From assembly GCF_000171615.1 (NCBI RefSeq), contig NZ_ABFU01000059.3, forward strand, positions 1,602-44,910: a stretch of 43,309 nucleotides of DNA. Reading direction: 5' to 3'. Shown here in pieces: positions 34,128 through 43,200 of this stretch (position 1 is the first letter of the stretch; every line of letters begins with the position of its first letter). Under the pieces are notes generated by a model. It worked only from the letters and a program-made list of their open reading frames with translations, was not told the origin of the DNA and searched no databases. Both the position numbers and the translations under genes were made by a program. This DNA comes from Bacillus coahuilensis m4-4 (GTDB lineage Bacteria > Bacillota > Bacilli > Bacillales > Bacillaceae_K).

Positions 34128-35828
34128 ATGATTGAAGTCTTGATAAATGGAGAACCCGTTAATTTGAAGGCTGGTTCTCTAAATATCCAGAAGAACACAA
34201 CTGATTTTGACACTCTCACTTTTTCCATTTTTACACTTAAAGATAAGAAATGGTTTAAAGAAGGATATGAAGTAGAATTATTCTTTTTAGGAGTAAAGAA
34301 ATTCGGAGGCTTTATCCATAAAGTAAGGGAAAATGAGTCTTTAGAGAATTATCTGCTACATAATATACAAGTCAAAGGATATGAATATTTACTTAATAAA
34401 ATACCTATAGCAAAGGCTTATCACAATGAGTATGCAGGAAGTGTAGTTACCTTCTTATGGGACGAATTCTTCTATGACGAAGGAATAAGAGGTGGGCATT
34501 TAGAGTTAGGTGAATTCTTACATGATATTAAATTTGGATATATAAGTGGTCTCACTGCTATGCAAAGGCTCGCTGAAAAGTCTAATTTTATATTTAGAAT
34601 TAATGAAAATAAAGAGTTGATTTTTAGGAGTAAGGAAGGTTATCCTGCTCCTTTTTCATTGACTAAAAGTATTGCCAATAGAGGTTCTATTCGTGTTTCT
34701 AAAGGTAATTCAGAGTATCGAAATACTCAATACATTGTTGGTAGTAAAGCACTTACTGACACTATGACAGAAGAATTTAAAGGTGATGGTAAAAATAAAA
34801 ACTTCACTTTATCCTTTCCAGTTGGTGCAAGACCAAAGGCTTACCTGTCAGTTAATGGTGGTCCATTTGAAGAAAGGCTAGTTGGATTTAAGGAATTAAG
34901 CACTAACTATGGATATCTATTCTTTTTTAAAATGGAGGATAATGTAATTGTTTATAACAGTGATGCTGAAGCATTAACGGAGAATGATATTATTCGCATT
35001 GAATATCAAGGCTTATACGATGTTGTAGTTGTAAATAAGATTGATTATGAGATTGAGAATAGAAAGAAATTAGATAAAGGAACAGGTACTGTTGGAAAGG
35101 TAATTCAACAAAAAATCATTGGAATGGACAATATTATTCAAGCCAATACTGAAATCCTTAACAAATATGGAACTCAAGACGGTTATGAAATTGAATATGA
35201 AACTGAAGAAGAAGGTTTGGAACCGGGAATGCTTCAAGAAATCTCTTTACCAGACCATAATCTTGTTGATACTAAAGGACTAATTACATCCGTTAAGATT
35301 CGTGACATTGAGAATAGATTGCGATATTCAGTGAAGGTTGTTAATGGTCCAGAACACGAAGATTGGGTTTCATTCTTTTCTAAAAATAAAAATGAAGATA
35401 TGGACTTAATTGAAGGTAGTGAGTTTATTCAACCAGTTTATAGTTATGAAAAGATATGGGCTGAAACTGAATTTCCTAATTTATTTTCTAAACCTGTTCA
35501 TCCAAGTAATAGCACATATCCTAGTTTATCCTTATATCCTTCTTTTCCTACTGATAAGAGGATTAAATACCTCGCTTATTATGTGAATGATGTTGAAGAA
35601 GGAAGAGTGCCTATCATCAGTCAATCAGAGGTTGATAATGCCATCTATTCCCGTGCAATTTTAGGATTAGATATTGAAGGACAGATAACTAAATTGGCTT
35701 GGATAGGTGGCAGCACTGCTACTAGGGAAGTTGGAACAGGAATTTATTTAGACATCCAATCTACAAATCTAATTAAAACTGAATTGGAAACTATGCAAAT
35801 TGAAAAAGCCGATAAGAAAGGATGGTGA
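34128..35828 (+). CDS. Tail hub / Tal-like baseplate protein
   Basis: A 566-residue protein. The N-terminus (MIEVLINGEPVNLKAGSLNI, DFDTLTFSIFTLKD, GGFIHKVRENESLENYLLHN) and the ENRLRYSVKVVNG end of the hub part resemble gp27/late-control-D type tail hub proteins that cap the tube and carry host-contact parts. The C-terminal ~150 residues (PSNSTYPSLSLYPSFPTDKR onward) look like an added domain. It starts 2 bp after the tape measure with GGGAGG upstream. No separate Dit gene is seen between tape measure and hub, which is unusual for siphoviruses. Confidence 0.72.
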   Translation: MIEVLINGEPVNLKAGSLNIQKNTTDFDTLTFSIFTLKDKKWFKEGYEVELFFLGVKKFGGFIHKVRENESLENYLLHNIQVKGYEYLLNKIPIAKAYHNEYAGSVVTFLWDEFFYDEGIRGGHLELGEFLHDIKFGYISGLTAMQRLAEKSNFIFRINENKELIFRSKEGYPAPFSLTKSIANRGSIRVSKGNSEYRNTQYIVGSKALTDTMTEEFKGDGKNKNFTLSFPVGARPKAYLSVNGGPFEERLVGFKELSTNYGYLFFFKMEDNVIVYNSDAEALTENDIIRIEYQGLYDVVVVNKIDYEIENRKKLDKGTGTVGKVIQQKIIGMDNIIQANTEILNKYGTQDGYEIEYETEEEGLEPGMLQEISLPDHNLVDTKGLITSVKIRDIENRLRYSVKVVNGPEHEDWVSFFSKNKNEDMDLIEGSEFIQPVYSYEKIWAETEFPNLFSKPVHPSNSTYPSLSLYPSFPTDKRIKYLAYYVNDVEEGRVPIISQSEVDNAIYSRAILGLDIEGQITKLAWIGGSTATREVGTGIYLDIQSTNLIKTELETMQIEKADKKGW

Positions 35829-35833
35829 TAATT

Positions 35834-36454
35834 ATGAAGGGAAATGGTGTTTATAATAAAACACAATGGAATGAACAAACGGCCATTACGGCTGAACGTC
35901 TAAATAAACTAGAAAGTATTTATGATGCTTTGTGGGAGGATTTAACAGTAGATTCAGATGAGGATTCATATGGTGGAGACTTAGCAAGATTATTAATGCC
36001 TTTAATCAGGGATGCTGGTGCTCATAAGTTAAAGGTGGAATTAAGAAGTGAAGACTTAGATCCTTCAGATTCATCAAATCAAGGACGAATATATTTAATA
36101 ATGGATTGGAGTGACTTTGGGGGTTCTGGAGGTTCTGGTACATCTGGAGGCTCTAGTCCTTCTGGAGTAGGAACTATGATTTTTGGAACTGTTAATTACA
36201 CTAAAAATACTAATGGGACATATGAAGTGTCAATTAATTACAGTATTGATTTTGATGAAGGAATTACTGAATGGTTAATAGGTCTATATAGATTTAATGA
36301 TAATGTGGATGTTGAAGTATTTAAGGAAGTAAAAACTGCTGGAACTTATACTTTTGTTGAGAGTAATGTTCCTGCTGGAACTTATACATATGGACTTTAC
36401 TTCCTAGATCCAGCAGATTGGTATACTGCTAATTATGATATTACACTACCATAA
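35834..36454 (+). CDS. Putative baseplate/tail-tip protein with Gly-Ser linker
   Basis: A 206-residue protein from ATG 35834 (GATGGTG upstream). The N-terminal helical part (WNEQTAITAERLNKLESIYD) is common at the start of phage tail-fibre and tip proteins. A Gly/Ser/Thr-rich linker occupies about 98-114. The C-terminal ~90 residues form a beta-sandwich-like domain with repeated KTAGTYTF / VPAGTYTYGL strands. Probably a small receptor-contact or fibre-attachment protein; no exact family recognised. Confidence 0.6.
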   Translation: MKGNGVYNKTQWNEQTAITAERLNKLESIYDALWEDLTVDSDEDSYGGDLARLLMPLIRDAGAHKLKVELRSEDLDPSDSSNQGRIYLIMDWSDFGGSGGSGTSGGSSPSGVGTMIFGTVNYTKNTNGTYEVSINYSIDFDEGITEWLIGLYRFNDNVDVEVFKEVKTAGTYTFVESNVPAGTYTYGLYFLDPADWYTANYDITLP

Positions 36455-36475
36455 TGAAAGGAGGGGGATATACCT

Positions 36476-38083
36476 ATGAGTGAAAAAGTATTTAATTATA
36501 AAATAAATAAATTACTAGATAGACAAGAAGTGGAACTATCCCCTATTCCTTTATTTATAGAGGGTAGGGATGGTTTATTAAGCATTCAAGAATATTATGC
36601 CGATGTGATTGCTCTTATAGAGAGTGGTGAAGATGTTTCAGAGAATGTAAAAGCACAAGAATATCTAGATTTATTGAAGAAATTCACTGTTCCAACATTT
36701 AATGGACGTGTTGAAGTAAATGACGAGGTTGCTACTATTACTGCTTCTCCTAGAACGGAGCAGATATCTATAAAAGAAAAAGAAGTATTTAATATTCAAA
36801 GAGAATTTGTTTGGATAGACGGAGCAGAGACTTCTAAAGGAATCATTGAATTACCTTATGACGATTATGACACGGTTTATGTTACTAAAGGTGATAAGGC
36901 TAACCCAGACATTATCATTATTGCTGAAGGTTCTGAAGGGGATATTGCTCCTTATTACTTTAAAGAGAATGGAAAGACATACATAGTTATGGATGGGTTC
37001 TCTGGTGGAGGAGGGACGCAGAGCGATCCTTATTTGGTGAGTACTCCTGAAGATTTTTTTAACATTAATAACAACCTTTCTGCACATTATGAACAGGTTA
37101 ATAATATTGATTTCACAAATATAGATTTTCAAATCATTGGACCTTATTCAATGGGAACTGGGAAGGAATTCTTAGGATATTATAATGGAAATGGCTATTC
37201 ACTCACAAACATTTCAATTGACAGTTCTGAAACAATGATAGGAGTTTTTGCAAGACCAAAAGGTGAAATTATTAATACATTTCTTAAAAATGTAAATATA
37301 AAAATACATGGACCAAACCGTGCCGGTTTATTTGCAGGATACTGCTATGGTGGAACTATAAGGAATTGTGGAGCAGAAGGGGTTATCACAGGTTCCTACG
37401 GGAACAATATGCACGGTGGTGGTTTCACTGGGGGTTCAAATAATGTCACAATTGAAAACTGTTATGTAAAAGTAGAATCTCCATTAAAAGATACTGCAGG
37501 TTTCATAGGGAATATATCTAATGAAACAAATATTATAAACTGTTATGCTATTAGTAATGTCCCTGAATACGGCTTTCAAAAGGAATATAGAAATTTTAGA
37601 AATGGAAACATAACTGGAAATTTCTACAGCAGAAAAGACAATGAAGGAAATATTTTAGAAGGCAATACAGATGCTGAAATGAAAACTCAATCCACTTTTG
37701 TTAATTGGGATTTTGTTAATACTTGGACAATGAATAGTTCAGACGGATATCCCGCTCTATTAGTTTATCAAGGAGGCTCTTCTGGAGGTGATACTGGAAC
37801 AGGTAATGAGGGTGAAGACGATAACTATGGAACACCTCAAAATCCCGCTCCAGATGGCTTTATGAGGCTTGTAGCAGGAGGAAAGATATTGTATGTAAGT
37901 GTAATATTTCTAGAAAATACAGGTGAACTCCCATATCCTTACCTTCGTATTATTGCGGAACAAAAAGTATGTGTATTTAAATTAAAAAGACTTAGTGAAG
38001 TAAGTAATCAAGATGCTTACCCATTGAGAGTTATCACACACCAAGACATATTCGTATTTGAAACCAATGAGGCTACTGCTTAG
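36476..38083 (+). CDS. Tail fibre/spike with GLUG-type beta-helix
   Basis: A 535-residue protein; ATG 36476 follows GGAGGGGG. The N-terminal ~170 residues attach to the tail. From about 178, GGTQSDPYLVSTPEDFFNIN starts a right-handed beta-helix of GLUG-motif type seen in adhesins, with repeats such as NNVTIENCYVKVESP, GFTGG and GFIGN and ending NTWTMNSSDGYPALL. A Gly/Asp linker (about 435-450) leads to a compact C-terminal beta domain. It is the most likely receptor-binding protein. Being the last large tail gene, just before holin, fits this. Confidence 0.75.
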   Translation: MSEKVFNYKINKLLDRQEVELSPIPLFIEGRDGLLSIQEYYADVIALIESGEDVSENVKAQEYLDLLKKFTVPTFNGRVEVNDEVATITASPRTEQISIKEKEVFNIQREFVWIDGAETSKGIIELPYDDYDTVYVTKGDKANPDIIIIAEGSEGDIAPYYFKENGKTYIVMDGFSGGGGTQSDPYLVSTPEDFFNINNNLSAHYEQVNNIDFTNIDFQIIGPYSMGTGKEFLGYYNGNGYSLTNISIDSSETMIGVFARPKGEIINTFLKNVNIKIHGPNRAGLFAGYCYGGTIRNCGAEGVITGSYGNNMHGGGFTGGSNNVTIENCYVKVESPLKDTAGFIGNISNETNIINCYAISNVPEYGFQKEYRNFRNGNITGNFYSRKDNEGNILEGNTDAEMKTQSTFVNWDFVNTWTMNSSDGYPALLVYQGGSSGGDTGTGNEGEDDNYGTPQNPAPDGFMRLVAGGKILYVSVIFLENTGELPYPYLRIIAEQKVCVFKLKRLSEVSNQDAYPLRVITHQDIFVFETNEATA

Positions 38084-38131
38084 TAGTCTTATTTTTATTG
38101 AAGGGAGGTGGTAAGGAAAGGGGAGATTTGA

Positions 38132-38599
38132 ATGAATGTTTTAAGTTTATTAGGTTTTAAAGATTTTTATCAGTTCCTTGTTACTTGGATTGCTTCACTT
38201 TTTGGGATTGCAATTGCAAGTGGGAGAATGGATCAGTTTGCAAGTATGTTCTTGTTAATCTCATTGTTCACTGTTGCTGTTCTTGCCATTGATTACATAA
38301 CACTATTTATGAATAAAGAAAGGGAAAAGAAAGATTTTGGTATGCCATTAGTCAAAGCATTCTGTTCTATTGCTATCTTTATGTTCTTCAGTGTAGGTTC
38401 AATGTTTGCAGCAGGAATAGATTCAATTACAGAAGGTGCTATGTACTATGTCACATGGGCTTATACAGGAATTGTAGTATCTGCTTATATGGTTCAACTA
38501 CTTCAATTTGGGAGGAAGATTGGCTTACCCGGAATGGGGAAGATGATTGACATTGTAGAGAATGTATCCAGTATTTTTACAAAAAGAACAAAAAAATAA
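38132..38599 (+). CDS. Phage holin (Phage_holin_4-like)
   Basis: A 155-residue membrane protein with about four hydrophobic segments: FLVTWIASLFGIAIASG, MFLLISLFTVAVLAIDYITL, AFCSIAIFMFFSVGSMFAA and YVTWAYTGIVVSAYMVQLL, and a basic C-terminal tail. It matches the toxin-secretion/phage-lysis holin type common in Firmicutes. GGGGAG lies upstream of ATG 38132. It directly precedes the endolysin gene, separated by a terminator. Confidence 0.82.
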   Translation: MNVLSLLGFKDFYQFLVTWIASLFGIAIASGRMDQFASMFLLISLFTVAVLAIDYITLFMNKEREKKDFGMPLVKAFCSIAIFMFFSVGSMFAAGIDSITEGAMYYVTWAYTGIVVSAYMVQLLQFGRKIGLPGMGKMIDIVENVSSIFTKRTKK

Positions 38600-38639
38600 C
38601 CTATACAAACATACGAGGAAGGTATGTGACTCAAAGCAG

Positions 38640-38664
38640 AGAGCCGATTTTAGGCTCTTTTTTG
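38640..38664 (+). terminator. Terminator between holin and endolysin
   Basis: AGAGCC (38640-38645) / GGCTCT (38653-38658), 7-nt loop, six T. Its place inside the lysis cassette suggests partial read-through or separate endolysin timing. Confidence 0.8.
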
Positions 38665-38700
38665 TTTTGAATAATAACTTTTGAAAGGAGTTGTTGTGAA

Positions 38701-39753
38701 ATGAAGAGATCAGGAAATTTTATTGAAATGGATCGTAAGGAGTTTTTCGAATGGTTAATAAATGAAAAGGTGACTCGAAAGATTACTCACACTCAAGAAC
38801 ACCATACATATCAACCAGATTATGATGATTGTGGTAGATATTCTAACTTACAATTGGTTTTAAATATGTCTAATTATCACCGTAACACAAGAGGTTGGAG
38901 TGCTATTGCTCAACATATTACTACTTTTAAAGATGGGAAGATTGTTGTAGGTGAAAGAAGTTTTAATAGTAATCCTGCTGGTATTGCTGGACATAACTCT
39001 GGTGGTATCTGTATGGAGCATGTAGGGTATTTTGACAAAGGAAAAGATTCAATGACAGAGGAGCATAAAAAGACTATTGCTTTTGTTACTGCTGCCTTGC
39101 ACTTTAAATTTAACCTTCCAGTTAATACTCAAACTTGTGTTTATCATACTTGGTTTGCTTCTAAGACTTGTCCCGGCACTAACTTTTTCGGAGGAAATAC
39201 AAAGGCAGATGCTATAAAGTATTTCTATCCAGTGGTTGAAAAAGAATTAGCAGCAATGAAGGGTGTTTCCTACAAACCTACATCAGCACCTGCACCGAAA
39301 CCTGCTCCAACTTCTAGTAAAGTAAATTCTTCTGTTACTCATATAGAAGTTATCACTGCTAGTTTGTGGACTTACAATTCTCCAGATTGGGACGACAAAG
39401 CAATAGTTGTCAATGATGGGGAAGTTTTTACTGTCACTGAAAAAATAAAAGTAGGTGGAGGTTACATGTATAAATTGAAGAGTGGTTTATATATTACTGC
39501 TAATGAAAAGTATGTAAAGCCAACCACTCTTAAAAAACAATCAGTAGAAAAGAAAAAGGAATTAGTTGAAGTCACAGTTAATTCTCTTTGGACTTATGCT
39601 TCTAAGGATTGGGACGATAAAGAACTTATTGTTCATAAAGGTGAAGTGTTTACTATTGTAGGTACATATAAGGTTGGTGGAGGAACAATGTATAAACTGA
39701 AATCAGGTCTATACATTACAGCCAACACTAAATATGTAAGAAAATTAAAGTAG
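38701..39753 (+). CDS. Endolysin: N-acetylmuramoyl-L-alanine amidase with two C-terminal wall-binding repeats
   Basis: A 350-residue lysis enzyme. The N-terminal Amidase_2 (T7-lysozyme/PGRP fold) domain spans about 25-185; likely zinc ligands are His34 or 35, His149 and Cys157 (HTWFASKTCPGT). A Pro/Ala/Thr linker (about 193-205) leads to two ~60-residue tandem repeats, each with SLWTYxSxDWDDK, GEVFTV/I, GGGxMYKLKSGLYITAN and KYV. These repeats probably bind cell wall. No signal peptide is seen, so release depends on the holin. AAAGGAG lies upstream of ATG 38701. Confidence 0.93.
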   Translation: MKRSGNFIEMDRKEFFEWLINEKVTRKITHTQEHHTYQPDYDDCGRYSNLQLVLNMSNYHRNTRGWSAIAQHITTFKDGKIVVGERSFNSNPAGIAGHNSGGICMEHVGYFDKGKDSMTEEHKKTIAFVTAALHFKFNLPVNTQTCVYHTWFASKTCPGTNFFGGNTKADAIKYFYPVVEKELAAMKGVSYKPTSAPAPKPAPTSSKVNSSVTHIEVITASLWTYNSPDWDDKAIVVNDGEVFTVTEKIKVGGGYMYKLKSGLYITANEKYVKPTTLKKQSVEKKKELVEVTVNSLWTYASKDWDDKELIVHKGEVFTIVGTYKVGGGTMYKLKSGLYITANTKYVRKLK

Positions 39754-39836
39754 ATTCCCTACAAGATGACGATGGTTATATACTGCATTAGAATATGCAG
39801 CATAGTCCATTAGTCCGGGTGTCTATTTCATAACCC

Positions 39837-39976
39837 GTTGATAACTTACTTATCAACATTTATAAATGATTAATAACTTTTATAATCTTTATAATCAATA
39901 ATTCCATTTTATAAGCCCTTTACAAGTGATTTGTAAGGGGCTTTATATATGGCTTATCAACATTTATAAATCATTA
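39837..39976. repeat. Palindrome and direct repeats in the post-endolysin gap
   Basis: GTTGATAA (39837-39844) / TTATCAAC (39850-39857) is a perfect 8-bp palindrome with a 5-bp spacer. TTATCAACATTTATAAAT followed by GATTA or CATTA occurs at 39850-39872 and 39954-39976 (23 bp, one mismatch). TTTATAATC is also tandemly repeated near 39878-39896. The whole gap 39754-40002 is gene-free and AT-rich. Confidence 0.6.
39913..39949 (+). terminator. Strong stem-loop after endolysin
   Basis: A 13-bp stem (39913-39925 with 39931-39943) with one G-U pair and loop GTGAT. The T run is weak (TTTATATAT). Confidence 0.6.
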
Positions 39977-40008
39977 TAACCATTATTAATGAAAGGAGTT
40001 GAATGCTA

Positions 40009-40299
40009 ATGTTTACTGAAAGTGAAGTATATATTGCTGTTGGAGTAGTAATATCCCTAATTGTTCTCTTACTAAGTCCAACTGTAAGAGTTTATTTGAA
40101 TAAATTCTATAACTTTTTGGTTGCTAAACTAGGAAAACAAACTGCAGATGCACTAAAATCTGTATTTCTTGCTGCTTTAAAGTTCCTTCCAGTAGTACTG
40201 GATAGACTAATTAAGTCTAAGAAACTAGGAAAAGTGGATAAAAAGGACGTTGAGGATATTAAGAAAGGCTATAAAAAAGGAAAAGATATTCTAAAATAA
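40009..40299 (+). CDS. Small membrane protein, possible second holin or lysis accessory
   Basis: A 96-residue protein with one N-terminal transmembrane helix (VYIAVGVVISLIVLLLSPTV), an amphipathic/hydrophobic middle (AALKFLPVVLDRLI) and a very basic tail (KKLGKVDKKDVEDIKKGYKK). ATG 40009 (10 nt after GGAG) is preferred to ATG 40003 (4 nt). Location after endolysin and the topology resemble small holin-like proteins, but the family is not recognised. Confidence 0.65.
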   Translation: MFTESEVYIAVGVVISLIVLLLSPTVRVYLNKFYNFLVAKLGKQTADALKSVFLAALKFLPVVLDRLIKSKKLGKVDKKDVEDIKKGYKKGKDILK

Positions 40300-40310
40300 G
40301 CGAATAAATC

Positions 40311-40740
40311 TTCGATAGACAGTAGAAATATTTACTAACGACAGCCCAACTGGTTAGCATATAATACCGATTTTGGACAATCTATGAGACCGAATTTAAT
40401 CCTGAAAAAAATCCATACAATAGCATGAGTGATAAGGAATGCTATTGTAAAAAATGATAAACGGAGCAGAATAACCGAATTAAACGACATTTAATGTTAT
40501 TGCCCGAATTCCACTTTGAAAAAAATTATTTGAGGTATATGTAGAAATCGTATTTTCCTTTCAAATTTTCGATAAAAAACTTCATATTTTATGCAGAAAA
40601 AAGCAGGATTTACCCTTCTAGTCAACAAGTATTCAAGTGTAATAACTAAAAATAACTTATGAAAGGGTGATACACAAAAGGCAATTAAGACAAACACTCA
40701 ACAGATTAGAAAAACATGCATTATCTATTTAAAACTAAAA
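40311..40740 (+). ncRNA. Gene-poor 460-bp region with orphan leader core and long hairpin
   Basis: Between 40300 and 40762 no convincing coding frame is seen. It holds GATAGACAGTAG and TAACGACAG (40336-40344), the boxes of the repeated leader element, but without a following ribosome site and gene. A perfect 11-bp hairpin (TACAATAGCAT 40416-40426, ATGCTATTGTA 40439-40449, 12-nt loop) follows about 75 nt later, without a T run. Further right is CTTCATATTTTATGCAG (about 40583-40599), resembling the intergenic repeat before 15539. This may be a small untranslated RNA or regulatory region. Confidence 0.45.
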
Positions 40741-40762
40741 AATTATTTGGAGGCTGATATTT

Positions 40763-40993
40763 ATGACAGTATTGAAAGAAGTAGGACAGTTTATTTGGAG
40801 TAACCCAGAGGAAATCATTATGGCACTAGTAGCAATGACAATTATCTTTAATATCTTTTTCTTAATGAATTGGGTATTTAAGAAATTCATTGAACCTAAG
40901 TTAGACAGAAAAGCAGTAAGCATTGTAAAGCCATTATATAACTTCGCTGCAATTGCTACTTTGACAATTGGTATTCTTTCTATGTTTCAGTAA
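40763..40993 (+). CDS. Small two-helix membrane protein, unknown
   Basis: A 76-residue protein with two hydrophobic helices (IIMALVAMTIIFNIFFLMNW; LYNFAAIATLTIGILSMF) joined by a basic loop (KKFIEPKLDRK). TTTGGAGG about 10 nt upstream supports ATG 40763. It stands alone between a long non-coding stretch and a strong terminator. It could be a lysis, exclusion or lysogeny-conversion gene; no family is recognised. Confidence 0.65.
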   Translation: MTVLKEVGQFIWSNPEEIIMALVAMTIIFNIFFLMNWVFKKFIEPKLDRKAVSIVKPLYNFAAIATLTIGILSMFQ

Positions 40994-40994
40994 A

Positions 40995-41024
40995 GTAAGA
41001 GATTTATTCTCTTACTTTTTTTTA
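40995..41024 (+). terminator. Strong terminator, rightward
   Basis: GTAAGAG (40995-41001) / CTCTTAC (41009-41015), 7-nt loop and eight T. It ends rightward transcription before the convergent R-M operon. Confidence 0.9.
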
Positions 41025-41060
41025 TTTGTCTATAAATCATTTATCCTTCCATTTCGTAGA

Positions 41061-41092
41061 TAAAAAAAAGGTAGGGAACTGAATCCCCACCT
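41061..41092 (-). terminator. Terminator of the R-M operon, leftward
   Basis: Read leftward, AGGTGGGGA (41092-41084) pairs with TCCCTACCT (41077-41069) and runs into eight T (A8 at 41062-41069). It overlaps the methyltransferase stop. Confidence 0.85.
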
Positions 41093-42062
41093 AATTGCTT
41101 ACTACTTCAAACATATCCATTTGTTCATATATAACACTTGTATTATTTTGTTTCTTTTTATACTCTACAATCTTCCCTTTATTACTAATATAGTTATTTA
41201 TAGCATTAGCCACGAACTCTGCTAATTTTACAGGAACTGCATTTCCTATCATTTGTTCGAGGTTCGTTTTGCTACCCTCAAATATAAAGTCTTTAGGGAA
41301 AGTTTGAAAGTAACTTCTTTCAATTGTAGTTAATGCACGGACTTCTTCTGGTTTAGCAGTGTCATTATGGTGTCCTTTATAACCACCCGGAACAGGTCTA
41401 TTTACTCCTCGAATAGTTGGTGAAGGTTCATCTATACTAAATATTCCTCTACGGTTATAATTTCGAGGATGACGGTAGTAATGTTCTAATCCAAGACTAT
41501 CCCCAAAGTATTCACGTGGTGTCATAGGTTTCTTACTTATTTTTTCCTCAATAAAAGGAATAAAGGCATCGTCTTTTCCACCTAATTCTCCAAATAAGAA
41601 GAATCTCTTTCGTTTTTGAGGTACTCCACATAGGGAGGCATCTAGTATTTTTGCTGACAAACCATAGCCAGCCTCTTTAAATATTTCTACTGCTCTCAGG
41701 TAAACGCTATATTTCTTGATTTGGTCAACGTTTTCCATAAGGAAATACTTTGGTTTTACATTTGCAATGATATTGGCATAGTCTGTTGTAAGGTTAGCAT
41801 TTGCCTCTTCTTTACGTTTCCCTGCTGAAGAATAATCCTGACATGGAGGACCACCAATAATTATATCGGGGTTTAATTTTGAAAAATCATTATAATCCTT
41901 CACATCAGATAAATCATACTTACAGATAGGGTGTTGGAAATTCTTCCTATAAATATCGATTGCTTCGTCCCAATTTTCAAAGGCAGAAACTATTTCAAAA
42001 CCAGCATTTTGAAAACCAAGTGACATTCCACCACAACCAGAAAATAAATCAATCACGCGCAT
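41091..42062 (-). CDS. C5-cytosine DNA methyltransferase (type II R-M)
   Basis: A 323-residue m5C methyltransferase protecting DNA from the adjacent endonuclease. From ATG 42062 (GGAG upstream; GTG 42071 is nearer the ribosome site and less likely): motif I DLFSGCGG (5-12), motif IV GPPCQ (71-75, catalytic Cys74), motif VI MENV (109-112), motif VIII QKRKRFFLFG and motif X GNAVPVKLAE. The target-recognition part lies around 185-245. It follows the restriction gene by 17 bp in the same orientation, so both share a promoter. Confidence 0.95.
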   Translation of the reverse strand: MRVIDLFSGCGGMSLGFQNAGFEIVSAFENWDEAIDIYRKNFQHPICKYDLSDVKDYNDFSKLNPDIIIGGPPCQDYSSAGKRKEEANANLTTDYANIIANVKPKYFLMENVDQIKKYSVYLRAVEIFKEAGYGLSAKILDASLCGVPQKRKRFFLFGELGGKDDAFIPFIEEKISKKPMTPREYFGDSLGLEHYYRHPRNYNRRGIFSIDEPSPTIRGVNRPVPGGYKGHHNDTAKPEEVRALTTIERSYFQTFPKDFIFEGSKTNLEQMIGNAVPVKLAEFVANAINNYISNKGKIVEYKKKQNNTSVIYEQMDMFEVVSN

Positions 42063-42079
42063 TTTATTCACTCCTACTA

Positions 42080-43159
42080 TTAATCAAAAATATCATTAGA
42101 AAAGTATATAGCCGCATCAAATCTTCTTTCAGGGCTTAACAGTAACTGACCATTTCCTAATATGATATTTTTCAATTCTTCTCTTTCAATTCTTGGTGTT
42201 AAAAGTTCTTCGCTTCTCATATACGGATTAGTTTTATTACCGTTAGAGGCGAATGCTTTATCTGTTTGATGATTAAAAGGCATAGTATAAATATCGTTAC
42301 TATTTATTCTATCACGAATCGTAAATTGATGTAGTAAATAAAGTAACCAAATTAAGGCACGCGAGTATCGATCTACTTTTGAACGTCCTAACCCTATTGA
42401 ATCAATAAAAAGTCTTGTCATTGCAAAATCAGACCAGACAAATAAATCAAGGCAGTTATCTGCTAATGCTGAAGATTTCCCGTTAGTTTTCCAAATAGGG
42501 TTCATTATCAACGGACTTTGTTTATCTAAATTCTGATTCAATATATTATTCAATGTATCTATTAAAGTAGGCATTAATTGAAGGAGTTCCTGCTCGTCTT
42601 TCCAGTCAGAAATATTATCAACTGCTGGTGCAAGTAAGGCCTCTAAATCTTCTTTATTATTTCTGTATATTTCTATAATGTTTATTGCAAGGTGGACAAT
42701 TGTTACCGTTCTAATAACAATCTCACTTCCAAAATACTCTTCATTTTTATGGTGAGTAGCACTATCTGGAAGTGTAGTTAGTTTAACCTCATGATGTGAA
42801 TAGCAATGATTTTGATTTAATGACTTTATAACTAAATCGCTTCTTAAGAAAGTATTATCTAGATTGTTGTGAGGAGTATAAATACCTTCAAATTCGTAAT
42901 AAACATCCTCTAAATCTATACCCTCTGGCACTTTGAACAAATCACGAACAGTTATGTAGTCTTTACAAACATTAAAGTTCCCTTGATTATTTTCCAACTT
43001 TAAATAAACAGGATTGATTTCCTTGCTATTCATATAGCAGGCCAAAGAAGCAGGGAAACTACTATTAAATTGGTTCTTTCCCCAATTATCTTTACTTGTA
43101 AAATCTCTGTTTGAGTGCTTTAAGCCGAACAGAGCAGGTTGAATCTCTTCATTTTCCAT
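42080..43159 (-). CDS. HindVP-family type II restriction endonuclease
   Basis: A 359-residue protein. The N-terminus (PALFGLKHSNRDFTSKDNWG, KNQFNSSFPASLACYM) is characteristic of the HindVP family, whose founding enzyme cuts GRCGYC. RSDLVI with Asp108 and HHEVKL with Glu124 and Lys126 give a PD-(D/E)XK-type catalytic core. ATG 43159 has GAAGGAGG a few bases upstream. Target GRCGYC is a family-based guess, not read from the sequence. Endonuclease precedes methyltransferase in the operon, so regulation is needed on entry into a naive host. Confidence 0.85.
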   Translation of the reverse strand: MENEEIQPALFGLKHSNRDFTSKDNWGKNQFNSSFPASLACYMNSKEINPVYLKLENNQGNFNVCKDYITVRDLFKVPEGIDLEDVYYEFEGIYTPHNNLDNTFLRSDLVIKSLNQNHCYSHHEVKLTTLPDSATHHKNEEYFGSEIVIRTVTIVHLAINIIEIYRNNKEDLEALLAPAVDNISDWKDEQELLQLMPTLIDTLNNILNQNLDKQSPLIMNPIWKTNGKSSALADNCLDLFVWSDFAMTRLFIDSIGLGRSKVDRYSRALIWLLYLLHQFTIRDRINSNDIYTMPFNHQTDKAFASNGNKTNPYMRSEELLTPRIEREELKNIILGNGQLLLSPERRFDAAIYFSNDIFD

Positions 43160-43200
43160 AGTAACCTCCTTCCCCCGATATAAATATACGTTACATCAAA

